DNA of 40,104 nucleotides, taken from Phycisphaerales bacterium (lineage in GTDB: Bacteria > Planctomycetota > Phycisphaerae > Phycisphaerales > UBA1924). The translations under genes were made by a program, and so were the position numbers. The stretch spans positions 1 to 40,104 of the forward strand of contig JAJDDI010000022.1 of assembly GCA_029260375.1 (NCBI GenBank), written 5' to 3'. Under the pieces are notes generated by a model. The model was not told the DNA's origin and did not search any database. It saw only the letters and a list, made by a program, of their open reading frames with translations. The first letter of the stretch is position 1; each line of letters opens with the position of its first letter. Positions 15,998 to 23,399 of this stretch are shown in pieces.

Positions 15998-17986
15998 CTA
16001 CTCCGCCTTCCGCACCCACTCGGCCTCCAGCGGCCCCAGCTCGCCCTTGATCCGGTCCCGCTCGTCGGTCAGCGTGTTCGCCCGATCCACATCCGCCCAC
16101 ACGTCCGGGTCCGCCAGCTCGCGATCGATCTGTGTGACGCGTTCCTCAAGCAGCGCGATGTTCGCCTCGATCTTCTCGAGCGACATCCACGAGAACCTGC
16201 TCTTGCCCTCGCCCTTGGGCCTGGGCGCCGGGACATCGACCTTCGCGTCTGCCCTCGGGCTCGAACCCTTCTTTGACGCTCTCCGCGCCTCCGCGGCCCC
16301 GTCTCGCCGTGTGTTCTTCTCGTGCCACTCCGTGTACGTCCCCGCGAACGTCTCCGCCCCGCCCTGCCCGTCGAGGATCAGCAGGTGATCGCACGTCGCG
16401 TCGATCAGCGCCCGGTCGTGGCTGATGAGCAGCAGCGTCCCATCGAACGCGCCCCCCTTCCTCGGGTCGTCCGGGTCTGGGCTGGCCAGCGACTCCTCGA
16501 TCCGCTCGGCGCTGGGAATGTCCAGGTGGTTCGTCGGCTCGTCGAGCACCAGCACGTTCTTGGCGCACGCCAGCAGCGCGGCGAGCCGAACCCGCGCCCG
16601 CTCCCCGCCCGACAGGATCCCGACCTCCTTCTCCTGATCACGCCCGGAGAACAAGAACGCCCCCGCCAGGTTCCGCGCCTCCTGCTCGCTGAGTATCACC
16701 TTCTCGTTCGTCTCCTTCTTGATCAGTTCCTGCATCTGGCGGTAGAGCGCCCGCTCGGGGTCGAGCCCCTCGTCCGTCTGGCGGAAGTAGCCCACCTCCA
16801 GCTTGCTCCCGAGCTTGACCGTGCCCGCGTCCGCCCGCTGATCGCCCAGCAGCGTGCGCACCAGCGTCGTCTTCCCGGCGCCGTTGGGCCCGATGATCCC
16901 CCAGCGCTCCCCGCGCCCGATCTTCAGGTTCAGGTCGTCGAACAGCACCTTGTCGCTGCCGTCCTCGTTGGTGTACTTCTTGCTCAGACCCCGGGCCGTA
17001 ACCACGATGTCCCCGGTCCGCTCTGCCTTGGCCAGCGTCAGGCGCAGCTCCGCCAGCTCCATCGGGCGCTCCAAAGTCGAGCCCGCCTTGGCCCGGTCCA
17101 GCCTGCTCTCGCGCCCCTTGGCCTGCTTGGCCCTTTGCCCTGCTTTATATTTGCGGATGAACGCCTCTTCGCGCTTGAACTCGGTCTGCTGCTTCTCGTA
17201 CGCGCGCATCTGCGCCTCGCGCCGCTCGGCGCGGAGCTTGCGGAACGCGGTATAGCTCCCCGGGTAATCGATGACCCTGCCCTGCTCGACCTCCGCGATC
17301 CGGTGCGCCACCCGGTCCAGCAGGTACCGGTCGTGCGACACCATCAGCACGGCGCCCTTGTACTCGTCCCGCAGGAACCCCTCCAGCCACTCCCGCCCCG
17401 CCAGGTCCAGGTGGTTCGTCGGCTCGTCGAGCAGCAGCACGTCCGGCTGCTCCAGCAACGCCTTGGCCAGCGCCAGACGCCCCTTCTGCCCGCCCGAGAG
17501 ATCTTTCACCAGAATCCCGAACTGCGCGTCCGTGAACCCCAGCCCGTGCAGCACGCTCTCGATCTTGTGGTCGATCGCGTACCCGCCGGCCGCCTCGATC
17601 GCCTTCTCCAGCCGCTCCTGCTCGCGCATGAGCTTCTCGAGGGCCGCCCCCTCGACCATGCCCATCTGCTCATAGACCTGGTTCAGCTCGCGGTGCAGCG
17701 CGTGCAGATCCGCGAACGCCCCCTCGGCCGAGTCGCGGAGCGTCTCCTCCGGGTCCAGCTCCGGGTCCTGCTTCAGGTACGACGCCCGGGCGCCCCGCTG
17801 GAGCGTGATCGTCCCCGAATCGGGCGTCAGGATCCCGCCTAAAGCTTTCAGCAGCGTGCTCTTCCCGGCCCCGTTGCGACCGACCAGCCCGATCCGCTCC
17901 CCCGGCTCGATCGCGATCGAGCAGTTCTCCAGGACAACGTCGTTGCCGTACGCGTGCGAGATGTTGGCGCCGCCGAGGATTGGCAT
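15998..17986 (-). CDS. ABC-F family ATPase (Uup/EttA-type ribosome-associated factor)
   Basis: Soluble twin-ATPase protein, 662 residues, without membrane segments. ABC-F proteins bind the ribosomal E site and relieve translational problems. Domain 1 has Walker A GRNGAGKST, signature LSGGQKGR and Walker B LLLDEPTNHLD. Next is an Arg/Lys-rich linker (AERREAQMRAYEKQQTEF) corresponding to the P-site tRNA interaction motif. Domain 2 has GPNGAGKTT, LSGGERARV and LVLDEPTNHLD. A C-terminal Lys-rich stretch and coiled coil (about 575-655, MSLEKIEANIALLEERV) resembles the Uup C-terminal domain. The exact subfamily is uncertain. It is last in a minus-strand run of four genes, and its first seven codons are part of an exact 32-bp repeat that recurs at 18439-18470. 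Confidence 0.92.
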   Translation of the reverse strand: MPILGGANISHAYGNDVVLENCSIAIEPGERIGLVGRNGAGKSTLLKALGGILTPDSGTITLQRGARASYLKQDPELDPEETLRDSAEGAFADLHALHRELNQVYEQMGMVEGAALEKLMREQERLEKAIEAAGGYAIDHKIESVLHGLGFTDAQFGILVKDLSGGQKGRLALAKALLEQPDVLLLDEPTNHLDLAGREWLEGFLRDEYKGAVLMVSHDRYLLDRVAHRIAEVEQGRVIDYPGSYTAFRKLRAERREAQMRAYEKQQTEFKREEAFIRKYKAGQRAKQAKGRESRLDRAKAGSTLERPMELAELRLTLAKAERTGDIVVTARGLSKKYTNEDGSDKVLFDDLNLKIGRGERWGIIGPNGAGKTTLVRTLLGDQRADAGTVKLGSKLEVGYFRQTDEGLDPERALYRQMQELIKKETNEKVILSEQEARNLAGAFLFSGRDQEKEVGILSGGERARVRLAALLACAKNVLVLDEPTNHLDIPSAERIEESLASPDPDDPRKGGAFDGTLLLISHDRALIDATCDHLLILDGQGGAETFAGTYTEWHEKNTRRDGAAEARRASKKGSSPRADAKVDVPAPRPKGEGKSRFSWMSLEKIEANIALLEERVTQIDRELADPDVWADVDRANTLTDERDRIKGELGPLEAEWVRKAE

Positions 17987-17998
17987 GGGCGGAGTCTA
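17967..17998. repeat. 32-bp direct repeat, copy A (covers the ABC-F start)
   Basis: Identical over 32 bases to 18439-18470. This copy encodes the first residues of the ABC-F protein (MPILGGA) plus 12 bases upstream. The two copies lie 472 bp apart and bracket the small gene 18010-18387. Confidence 0.9.
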
Positions 17999-18009
17999 AG
18001 CGCGCTCGC

Positions 18010-18387
18010 CTATAGGTTTTCGACCCTGGGCTCCGTACCGCACTCGGGGCAGGCGTCTGGGGAGAGCAACCCCGCCCTCGGATAACAGCACCAGATGCAC
18101 AGCCCCCGCCGAGCCCGCTTCGCCCGGGTGCGCCAGCCCGCGGCAGTCTGGGCGTGCTTCACGGCACGGACGACCACGAAAACCGCAGCGCCGACAATCG
18201 CGATCTGGACGATCGTGCTCATCCACCCCGACGCGACGCCTCCCGAAAGGATAACCCCGAAATAGAGCACCACGGAGAGTGAGACCAGGATCGACCAGTC
18301 CACGATCACCCTGTCACGAGCACGCCGCGCTCTCGTGAGGACCTCGTCCTCAAAGGCGTTCTGGGGCGAAGGTTTCTCAAACTTCAT
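18010..18387 (-). CDS. Small two-helix membrane protein with zinc ribbon tail (copy 1)
   Basis: 125 residues from ATG 18387 (MKFEKPSPQ). A charged N-terminus is followed by two hydrophobic helices (about 31-50, WSILVSLSVVLYFGVILSGG; and about 58-75, TIVQIAIVGAAVFVVVRAV). A basic segment RTRAKRARRG leads to the zinc ribbon LCIWCCYPRAGLLSPDACPECG. The frame is open upstream to 18516, but that would overlap the preceding gene and add Arg-rich residues, so the internal ATG is preferred. It has the same architecture as the next gene upstream (18468-18851) but weak sequence similarity. Function unknown. The gene is bracketed by two exact copies of a 32-bp sequence. Confidence 0.7.
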   Translation of the reverse strand: MKFEKPSPQNAFEDEVLTRARRARDRVIVDWSILVSLSVVLYFGVILSGGVASGWMSTIVQIAIVGAAVFVVVRAVKHAQTAAGWRTRAKRARRGLCIWCCYPRAGLLSPDACPECGTEPRVENL

Positions 18388-18438
18388 GACCAAGCCGTCC
18401 ACAGAGCGGTGCGGTATCCGAGAGCGTGAGAGAATAGT

Positions 18439-18470
18439 GCGCCGCCGAGGATTGGCATGGGCGGAGTCTA
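18439..18470. repeat. 32-bp direct repeat, copy B (ends in the stop of the zinc-ribbon gene)
   Basis: Perfect second copy of 17967-17998. Here the same bases lie between the two small zinc-ribbon genes, and the terminal CTA supplies the stop codon of the gene at 18468-18851. The ABC-F start codon copied here is followed by only a truncated, unrelated frame. Confidence 0.9.
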
Positions 18471-18851
18471 GATTGATTCTGGCTCGGGCTCGATCGGTGC
18501 GAGATGGCGACCGCACTCCGGGCAGGGGAGATCTGGTAGTCCCGAACGGTCATATTTGCACCAGGGACACAGACCCTTGCCGAGGCGTGATACCCGGCGC
18601 TCCTGAATGAGAATGAAGACAAACAGAACGATCGACGCTGGTGCAAGAATGGCGATGGGCGCAGCGACCCAAACGTCACTGGGTGGATGTGGAGGTGAGT
18701 CATGCGGCATGTGAACAGGCCAGAGGATTAAGGCTACCATGCAAGTAATGATGAGAATGATCGAAACCTCGCACCAGAGGGTGAGCCGTCTCAGGCGCCG
18801 ATCATGCCATTCAATCGCACGGTCGAAATGGTCGGACGATTTATCGCCCAT
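18468..18851 (-). CDS. Small two-helix membrane protein with zinc ribbon tail (copy 2)
   Basis: 127 residues from ATG 18851 (GTG 18854 directly before it is also possible). A charged helix (DHFDRAIEWHDRRLRRLTLW) precedes two membrane helices (about 29-47, EVSIILIITCMVALILWPV; and about 65-84, VAAPIAILAPASIVLFVFIL). The tail carries LCPWCKYDRSGLPDLPCPECG, a cleaner version of the CxxCxYDLxGL...CPECG ribbon. The start overlaps the TGA of the upstream dehydrogenase gene (TGATG), indicating translational coupling. Base composition is less GC-rich than in the genes on either side. Function unknown. Confidence 0.75.
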   Translation of the reverse strand: MGDKSSDHFDRAIEWHDRRLRRLTLWCEVSIILIITCMVALILWPVHMPHDSPPHPPSDVWVAAPIAILAPASIVLFVFILIQERRVSRLGKGLCPWCKYDRSGLPDLPCPECGRHLAPIEPEPESI

Positions 18852-20053
18852 CACTCCACAATCTTCAGCACCCGCCCGCCCTTCAGATCAAGCACGTACA
18901 GCTCCCCGTCGTGGTCACGCCCGAAGCTGCTGATCGCCTGGGCCGAGCCGCCCGGGCCGAACCCGGCGCTGAACGCCTCGCTGATCTCCACCACGTCGTC
19001 CGCCCGCCAGTTCGAACCCAGCTTGAACGTCCACACCCGCCCGGACATGAAGTCCGCGACGATGTACCGCCCCTGCAGCCTCGGGATCGTCTGCCCGTCG
19101 TAGACGTACCCGCCCGTGACCGACCCCAGCGGGTGATGGCGGTACGTGAACACGGGTGGCTCAAGGCCCATTTCCCGGTGCACGCTCGGCGCCAGCTTGG
19201 GCGGGTCCTGAAACTTGGCGCGTCCCGGCTTGAACTTGCCGTCGCCCTCCATGATCTTCCAGCCGTAGTTCTCCCCGCCCGCGCTGTCGGCCCGCTGGAC
19301 GTGGACCTCCTCGAAGCGGTTCTGCCCGACGTCCGCGATCCAGAGGTTGCCGTCGCTATCAAACTCCAGTCGCCACGGGTTGCGCAGGCCGTACGCCCAG
19401 ATCTCGCCGCGCGCGCCAGCGTCCTTCACGAACGGGTTGTCGCTCGGGATCGCGTACTTGAGTCCATTGTCGGGCTCGCCCGTGACGTCGATGCGCAGCA
19501 GCTTGCCCAGCAGCGTGTTCGTCCGCTGCCCGGCGCCCCGCGGGTCGTTCGCGTCGCCCCCGTCGCCCATCCCGATGTACAGCATCCCGTCGGGCCCGAA
19601 CCGGATGCACCCGCCGTTGTGGTTCCCATACGGCTGCTCGATCTCCAGCAGGATCTCCTCCGAGTCCATGTCCACGCGGCGCCCGTCGGGCGCGTGGAAC
19701 CGGCTGACGCGCGTCGCCCCGTCGGTGCGGGTGTAGTTGACATACAGCAGCCCGTTGTCCTCATAGCCAGGATCGAACGCGAGCCCCAGCAGCCCCTGCT
19801 CCCAGTTCTGCGTCGTGAACGCCGACGGGTCCAGCTCGAAGAAGGGCGCCTCGAGCACCGCGTCGTCCTCGATCACGCGGATCGCCCCGCCCTGCTCGAC
19901 GACGTAGAAACGGTTCTCGCTGGCCGGATCGGGCGCGAAGTCCACGGGCTTGCTCAGCCCGGAGACCCACGCCTCGACCCGTTGGGCCGGGCAGATCGAC
20001 GCCGCGCTGCTCACCAGGGCGATCACGCCCACGCTCAGGAATCGGTTGCTCAT
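18851..20053 (-). CDS. Exported PQQ-dependent sugar dehydrogenase-like protein (GSDH family)
   Basis: 400 residues with a signal peptide (about 1-23, FLSVGVIALVSSAASICPA). The rest is a six-bladed beta-propeller of the glucose/sorbosone dehydrogenase (soluble glucose dehydrogenase, YliI) family. Motifs are EQGLLGLAFDPGYEDNGLLYVNYT, GNHNGGCIRFGPDGMLYIGMGDGGD, LLGKLLRIDV, YGLRNPWRLEFD, WIADVGQN, GENYGWK and SVTGGYVYDG. Members oxidise aldose sugars in the periplasm with PQQ as cofactor. Whether this one binds PQQ, and its substrate, cannot be told, and no pqq genes are nearby. First gene of the minus-strand run to the ABC-F gene. It diverges from panB. Confidence 0.9.
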   Translation of the reverse strand: MSNRFLSVGVIALVSSAASICPAQRVEAWVSGLSKPVDFAPDPASENRFYVVEQGGAIRVIEDDAVLEAPFFELDPSAFTTQNWEQGLLGLAFDPGYEDNGLLYVNYTRTDGATRVSRFHAPDGRRVDMDSEEILLEIEQPYGNHNGGCIRFGPDGMLYIGMGDGGDANDPRGAGQRTNTLLGKLLRIDVTGEPDNGLKYAIPSDNPFVKDAGARGEIWAYGLRNPWRLEFDSDGNLWIADVGQNRFEEVHVQRADSAGGENYGWKIMEGDGKFKPGRAKFQDPPKLAPSVHREMGLEPPVFTYRHHPLGSVTGGYVYDGQTIPRLQGRYIVADFMSGRVWTFKLGSNWRADDVVEISEAFSAGFGPGGSAQAISSFGRDHDGELYVLDLKGGRVLKIVE

Positions 20054-20102
20054 GCCCAGATCCTAACGCGAGCCGCCCGGCGCGTCCCGCTGGCCCCGGA
20101 TC

Positions 20103-20126
20103 GGCGGGACAGGCGTCCCGCCTGTC
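20103..20126. repeat. Short palindromic repeat with two exclusive hairpins
   Basis: GGCGGGAC/GTCCCGCC (20103-20110 with 20115-20122) and GACAGGCG/CGCCTGTC (20108-20115 with 20119-20126) overlap and cannot form together. The element lies in the 93-bp divergent gap between the dehydrogenase gene and panB. It resembles a widespread GGCGGGACAGGCGTCC-type intergenic repeat. Confidence 0.6.
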
Positions 20127-20146
20127 ACCCTCCGTATACTCCCCCC

Positions 20147-21079
20147 GTGTACGACCGACCCAACAGCGACGCTCAGGCCGAGCCCCGCGTCAAGCCCGTC
20201 ACCCTCCGCACCATCCAGCGAATGGCCGCCAACGACGAGCCCTTCGCCTGCCTGACGGCCTACGACGCGACCACCGCCCGCTGGCTGGAGCGCGCCGGCG
20301 TCCACCTCCTCCTCGTGGGCGATTCCGCTGCCCAGCTCATCCTGGGTTATGAGCGCACCACGGACATGCCCCTGGAGGTCGCCTACGAGCTGACCGCCGC
20401 CGTCAAGCGCGGCGCCCCCAACACGCTCGTCATGGCCGACATGCCCTTCCTCACCGCCCACACCTCCGACGAGGACGCCATCCGCACCGCCGGCCGCTTC
20501 GTCACCCAGGGCAAGGCCGACATCGTCAAGGTCGAGGCCGACGCCTCCATGGGCGACCGCATCATGCAGATGACCCGCGCCGGCATCGCGGTTTGTGCCC
20601 ACATCGGGCTGCGCCCCCAGCAGGTCGCCGTCGCCGGCGGCTACCGCGCCGCGGGTCGCACCGCCGACCAGGCCCGGCAGGTGATCGACGACGCGATCGC
20701 CCTGGAAAAGGCCGGCGCCGTCATGCTCCTGGTCGAGGCCGTCCCTCCGGAGGTCACCCGGGCCCTGGTCGAGCGGACCTCGTTTCCGATCATCGGGATC
20801 GGCGCGGGCACATCCTGCCACGGGCAGGTCTTGGTGATTCAGGACCTGCTGGGACTGACCGATCATCCCCCGAGGTTCGCCGACCCCGTTGCGGACCTTG
20901 GTACGGAAATAGTTCGGGCCGGGCGGGAGTGGGTCCAGCGGGTGGCCCGCTGCGAAATCGGCGGCCAGCGGTACACCATGCGTGAGGGGGAAGCCCGGAA
21001 ACTGGGCATTCCTCTGAACGAACAAGACTCCGAGGGCGTTCAACCAACGAACAAGCCCTCGCCCAAGTCCAAGCCCTGA
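20147..21079 (+). CDS. panB: 3-methyl-2-oxobutanoate hydroxymethyltransferase
   Basis: Transfers a hydroxymethyl group from 5,10-methylene-THF to 2-oxoisovalerate, making ketopantoate for pantothenate and CoA. 310 residues from GTG 20147. TIM-barrel motifs: TLRTIQRMAANDEPFACLTAYDATTARW, LLVGDSAAQLILGYERTTDMPLE (metal-binding Asp-Ser), MADMPFLT, VKVEAD, AHIGLRPQ, LVEAVPPEVTRAL and IGIGAGTSCHGQVLVIQDLLGL. In the last motif a His replaces the usual Asp of CDGQ. The GTG start is preferred to ATG 20222, which would remove the conserved TLRxIQRM segment. The C-terminal about 25 residues (QDSEGVQPTNKPSPKSKP) are a non-conserved polar tail. It stands apart from panC and panD, which are not in the window. 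Confidence 0.93.
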   Translation: MYDRPNSDAQAEPRVKPVTLRTIQRMAANDEPFACLTAYDATTARWLERAGVHLLLVGDSAAQLILGYERTTDMPLEVAYELTAAVKRGAPNTLVMADMPFLTAHTSDEDAIRTAGRFVTQGKADIVKVEADASMGDRIMQMTRAGIAVCAHIGLRPQQVAVAGGYRAAGRTADQARQVIDDAIALEKAGAVMLLVEAVPPEVTRALVERTSFPIIGIGAGTSCHGQVLVIQDLLGLTDHPPRFADPVADLGTEIVRAGREWVQRVARCEIGGQRYTMREGEARKLGIPLNEQDSEGVQPTNKPSPKSKP

Positions 21080-21118
21080 GCGGCCCCCCGCTCGACACCC
21101 TCCCGGAAGGGATCGCCC

Positions 21119-22552
21119 ATGCGTCGATTCGTCGCCTACGGCCCCGCGATCGTGGTCCTCATGACCTGCGCCGTCGCCCTCCTCGCGGCCCCCGCCATCT
21201 TCGCCCGATTCGCCCACGTCCAGACCGCCGCCGACGTCCGCCTGGCGCGCCAGGTCATCAGCGACGACGACGTGCTCGAACGCATCGACCGCGCCGTCGC
21301 CTCCATCGCCGACAGCGTCCGTCCCTCCGTCGTCCACATCACCCCGCCCCGCAGCGCCCGGGGCTTCAGCTTCGGCGGCGCCAGCGGCGCCGGCTGGGCC
21401 TTCGACGAGGACGGGCACATCGTCACCAACGCCCACGTCGTCCGCGGCGCCGAACGCTTCAGCGTCGAGTTCGCCGACGGTCGCGTCGCCACGGCCTCCC
21501 TCGTCGGCGCCGACCCCTACACCGACGTTGCCGTCATCAAGGTCGATATTTCTACCCCGCTCATCCCCATGCCCCGCGCCGGCAATGTACCGCCCCGCCA
21601 GGGCGAGCGCGTCTTCGCCTTCGGCTCCCCCTTCGGCTTCAAGTTCTCCATGTCCGAGGGCATCATCTCCGGCCTCGGTCGCGCCCCCCAGACCGCCAGC
21701 CCCTTCGGCGGCTACACCAACTTCATCCAGACCGACGCCGCCGTCAACCCCGGCAACTCCGGCGGACCGCTCATCAACGTCCGCGCCGAGGTCGTGGGCA
21801 TGAACGTCGCCATCGCCACCGGCGCCGACACCGCCGGCTCCGAGGCAAGCTCCGGCGACTCCGCGGGCATCTCCTTTGCCATCCCCGTCGCCACCGTCGA
21901 GCCCATCGTCAACCAGCTCATCGCCACAGGGCGAGTCTCCCGCGGCTTCCTGGGCGTTTCCTTCGCTCCGTTTGGTATTGAGCGCCTCCAGACCGACACC
22001 CAGTTCGTCCGCGGCCTGCGCGTAAGCGACGTCGTCGAGGACGGCCCCGCCCAGACCGCGGGACTCCGCGCGGGCGACATCATCACCCAGATCCTGGGCC
22101 AGCCCGTCACCGACTCTGAGATCCTGAGCGCTCTTATCGGCGGGTCGCCCGCCGGGGCCGTCATCCCCCTCACCGTCTACTCCTCCGGAGACGAGTCGAT
22201 CCGCGATGTCTCAGTCACCCTCGGCGCTATGCCCGACGAGGTCCTCGCCCAGCGTTCCGCCGGCTCCATGATGGCCCAACTGGGCGCGATCATCGGCGCC
22301 CGCCGCCAGCGCTCCGACCAGACCCCGCCGATCATCACCGGCGTCGCCCCCAACTCCATCGCCGACGAGGCGGGCCTCGAGTCGGGCCAGACAGTCACCC
22401 ACGTCAACAACGTCCCCGTCGAGACCGCCCAGGACGTCTTCGTCGAGCTCATCCGCCACGACGCGCTCATCGGGCGCAGCGTCACCCTCGGCGTCTCGGG
22501 CCCCACGGAAGACGACGCCGCGCAGGATGTGACCTTCCGCCTCGTGCCCTAG
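21119..22552 (+). CDS. HtrA/DegP-type serine protease with two PDZ domains
   Basis: 477-residue periplasmic quality-control protease or chaperone. An N-terminal hydrophobic segment (about 8-32) serves as signal or anchor. The trypsin-like domain has His106 in IVTNAHVV, Asp136 in DPYTDVAVIKV and Ser214 in NPGNSGGPLIN. PDZ1 (about 285-370) starts at SRGFLGVSF and includes AGLRAGDIITQI. PDZ2 (about 385-475) includes IITGVAPNSIADEAGLESGQTVTHVNNVPV. The triad is intact. A 15-residue Gly/Ser/Ala stretch (ATGADTAGSEASSGDSAG) inserted before the GISFAIP strand is longer than usual. It follows panB by 39 bp in the same direction and may share its transcript. It converges on the YdjY gene with one base between the stops. 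Confidence 0.92.
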   Translation: MRRFVAYGPAIVVLMTCAVALLAAPAIFARFAHVQTAADVRLARQVISDDDVLERIDRAVASIADSVRPSVVHITPPRSARGFSFGGASGAGWAFDEDGHIVTNAHVVRGAERFSVEFADGRVATASLVGADPYTDVAVIKVDISTPLIPMPRAGNVPPRQGERVFAFGSPFGFKFSMSEGIISGLGRAPQTASPFGGYTNFIQTDAAVNPGNSGGPLINVRAEVVGMNVAIATGADTAGSEASSGDSAGISFAIPVATVEPIVNQLIATGRVSRGFLGVSFAPFGIERLQTDTQFVRGLRVSDVVEDGPAQTAGLRAGDIITQILGQPVTDSEILSALIGGSPAGAVIPLTVYSSGDESIRDVSVTLGAMPDEVLAQRSAGSMMAQLGAIIGARRQRSDQTPPIITGVAPNSIADEAGLESGQTVTHVNNVPVETAQDVFVELIRHDALIGRSVTLGVSGPTEDDAAQDVTFRLVP

Positions 22553-22553
22553 A

Positions 22554-23399
22554 TCACTCCGCCGCGCTCAGGCGCACAATCACACGCGTCCCAAACGCCG
22601 GCACGCGCTCGGCGTTGGCGATCCACACCGGCTCGGCAACCCCCGCCTCCGGGCTGAACCCGTCGCGCAGCGCCACCGCCGCACCGCCCGTCGAGGGCGC
22701 TTCGACCCGCGCGTTGCCGAACAGCGCCAGCCCGATCAGCAGCCCCGTCCCGTCCGCGTCGTACACCTCGCGCCCCCGATGCGTGACGATGCGCGACCCA
22801 CTGAACACCCACCCCTTTGTCGCAAACACCGCCCCGGTCTCCACGTGCCGGATCCAGGCGTCCGCGTCCGCCCCGATCTCCCGCCCGGCTTCATCCGTGT
22901 ACACGATCTGCACGCGCACCGCGTCGCCCGTCGGCTCCACCGCCGCCCCCCCGCGCCCCGCCGGCGCGCCGGGCGCCCCGGGCTCAAGCCCGATGAGCAG
23001 CAGCGCCGCATGCACATGCGACGGGCGCGCCTCGGTCATCACCAACGCCTCGTGCTCGCGGCTGCCCTTCGTGCACGCGATCACCTCCAGGTACACATCC
23101 GGCGTGTCCTCGTGGTGGCAGTCGATGGGCACGATCCCATCGAACTCCACGACCCGGCTCGCCGCGTCCGCCCGCACATGCTCGAACACCTCGCGCAGCG
23201 CCGGCGCGTCGGGCGCCGCGCCGCCCTCATCCCGGGCAAGTGGGGGGGCTTCGGAGGCGGGCGTCGGCGACTGGTCCCAGGCGGGTGGGGGTGGGTTCTC
23301 GGCGTGCGCGGGCGACGCGGACCCCCGCGGCCCACCGCACGCGCCAAGCACAACCGCCGCGCCAACCGCGATGACCGCGCCCCACCTCACGCCGTGCAT
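22554..23399 (-). CDS. Lipoprotein with a YdjY-like domain
   Basis: 281 residues from ATG 23399. A lipoprotein signal (MHGVRWGAVIAVGAAVVLGAC, lipobox LGAC near 18-21) is followed by a Pro/Ala-rich linker. Then comes a domain with VVEFDGIVPIDCHHEDTPDVYLEVIACTKGSREHEALVMT and PSHVHAALLLIGLEPGAPG (about 80-150), the pattern of the YdjY domain seen repeatedly in planctomycetes. A second half continues with GWVFSGSRIV and GLLIGLALFGNA. Biochemical function unknown; location in the inner leaflet of the outer membrane or on the inner membrane is inferred. Its start overlaps the end of murD by 13 bases, so it is co-transcribed as the last gene of priA-murD-ydjY. Confidence 0.78.
   Translation of the reverse strand: MHGVRWGAVIAVGAAVVLGACGGPRGSASPAHAENPPPPAWDQSPTPASEAPPLARDEGGAAPDAPALREVFEHVRADAASRVVEFDGIVPIDCHHEDTPDVYLEVIACTKGSREHEALVMTEARPSHVHAALLLIGLEPGAPGAPAGRGGAAVEPTGDAVRVQIVYTDEAGREIGADADAWIRHVETGAVFATKGWVFSGSRIVTHRGREVYDADGTGLLIGLALFGNARVEAPSTGGAAVALRDGFSPEAGVAEPVWIANAERVPAFGTRVIVRLSAAE

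Noticed and set aside
18388..18516. N-terminal extension of the zinc-ribbon gene 18010-18387
   Set aside because: It would overlap the upstream gene's end, run through the 32-bp repeat, and add Arg-rich residues unlike a membrane protein N-terminus.
18911..20146. Long plus-strand open frame opposite the sugar dehydrogenase gene, continuous with panB
   Set aside because: It is the antisense shadow of a clear GSDH-family gene, rich in Arg/Pro/Val with no motif; panB itself begins at 20147.
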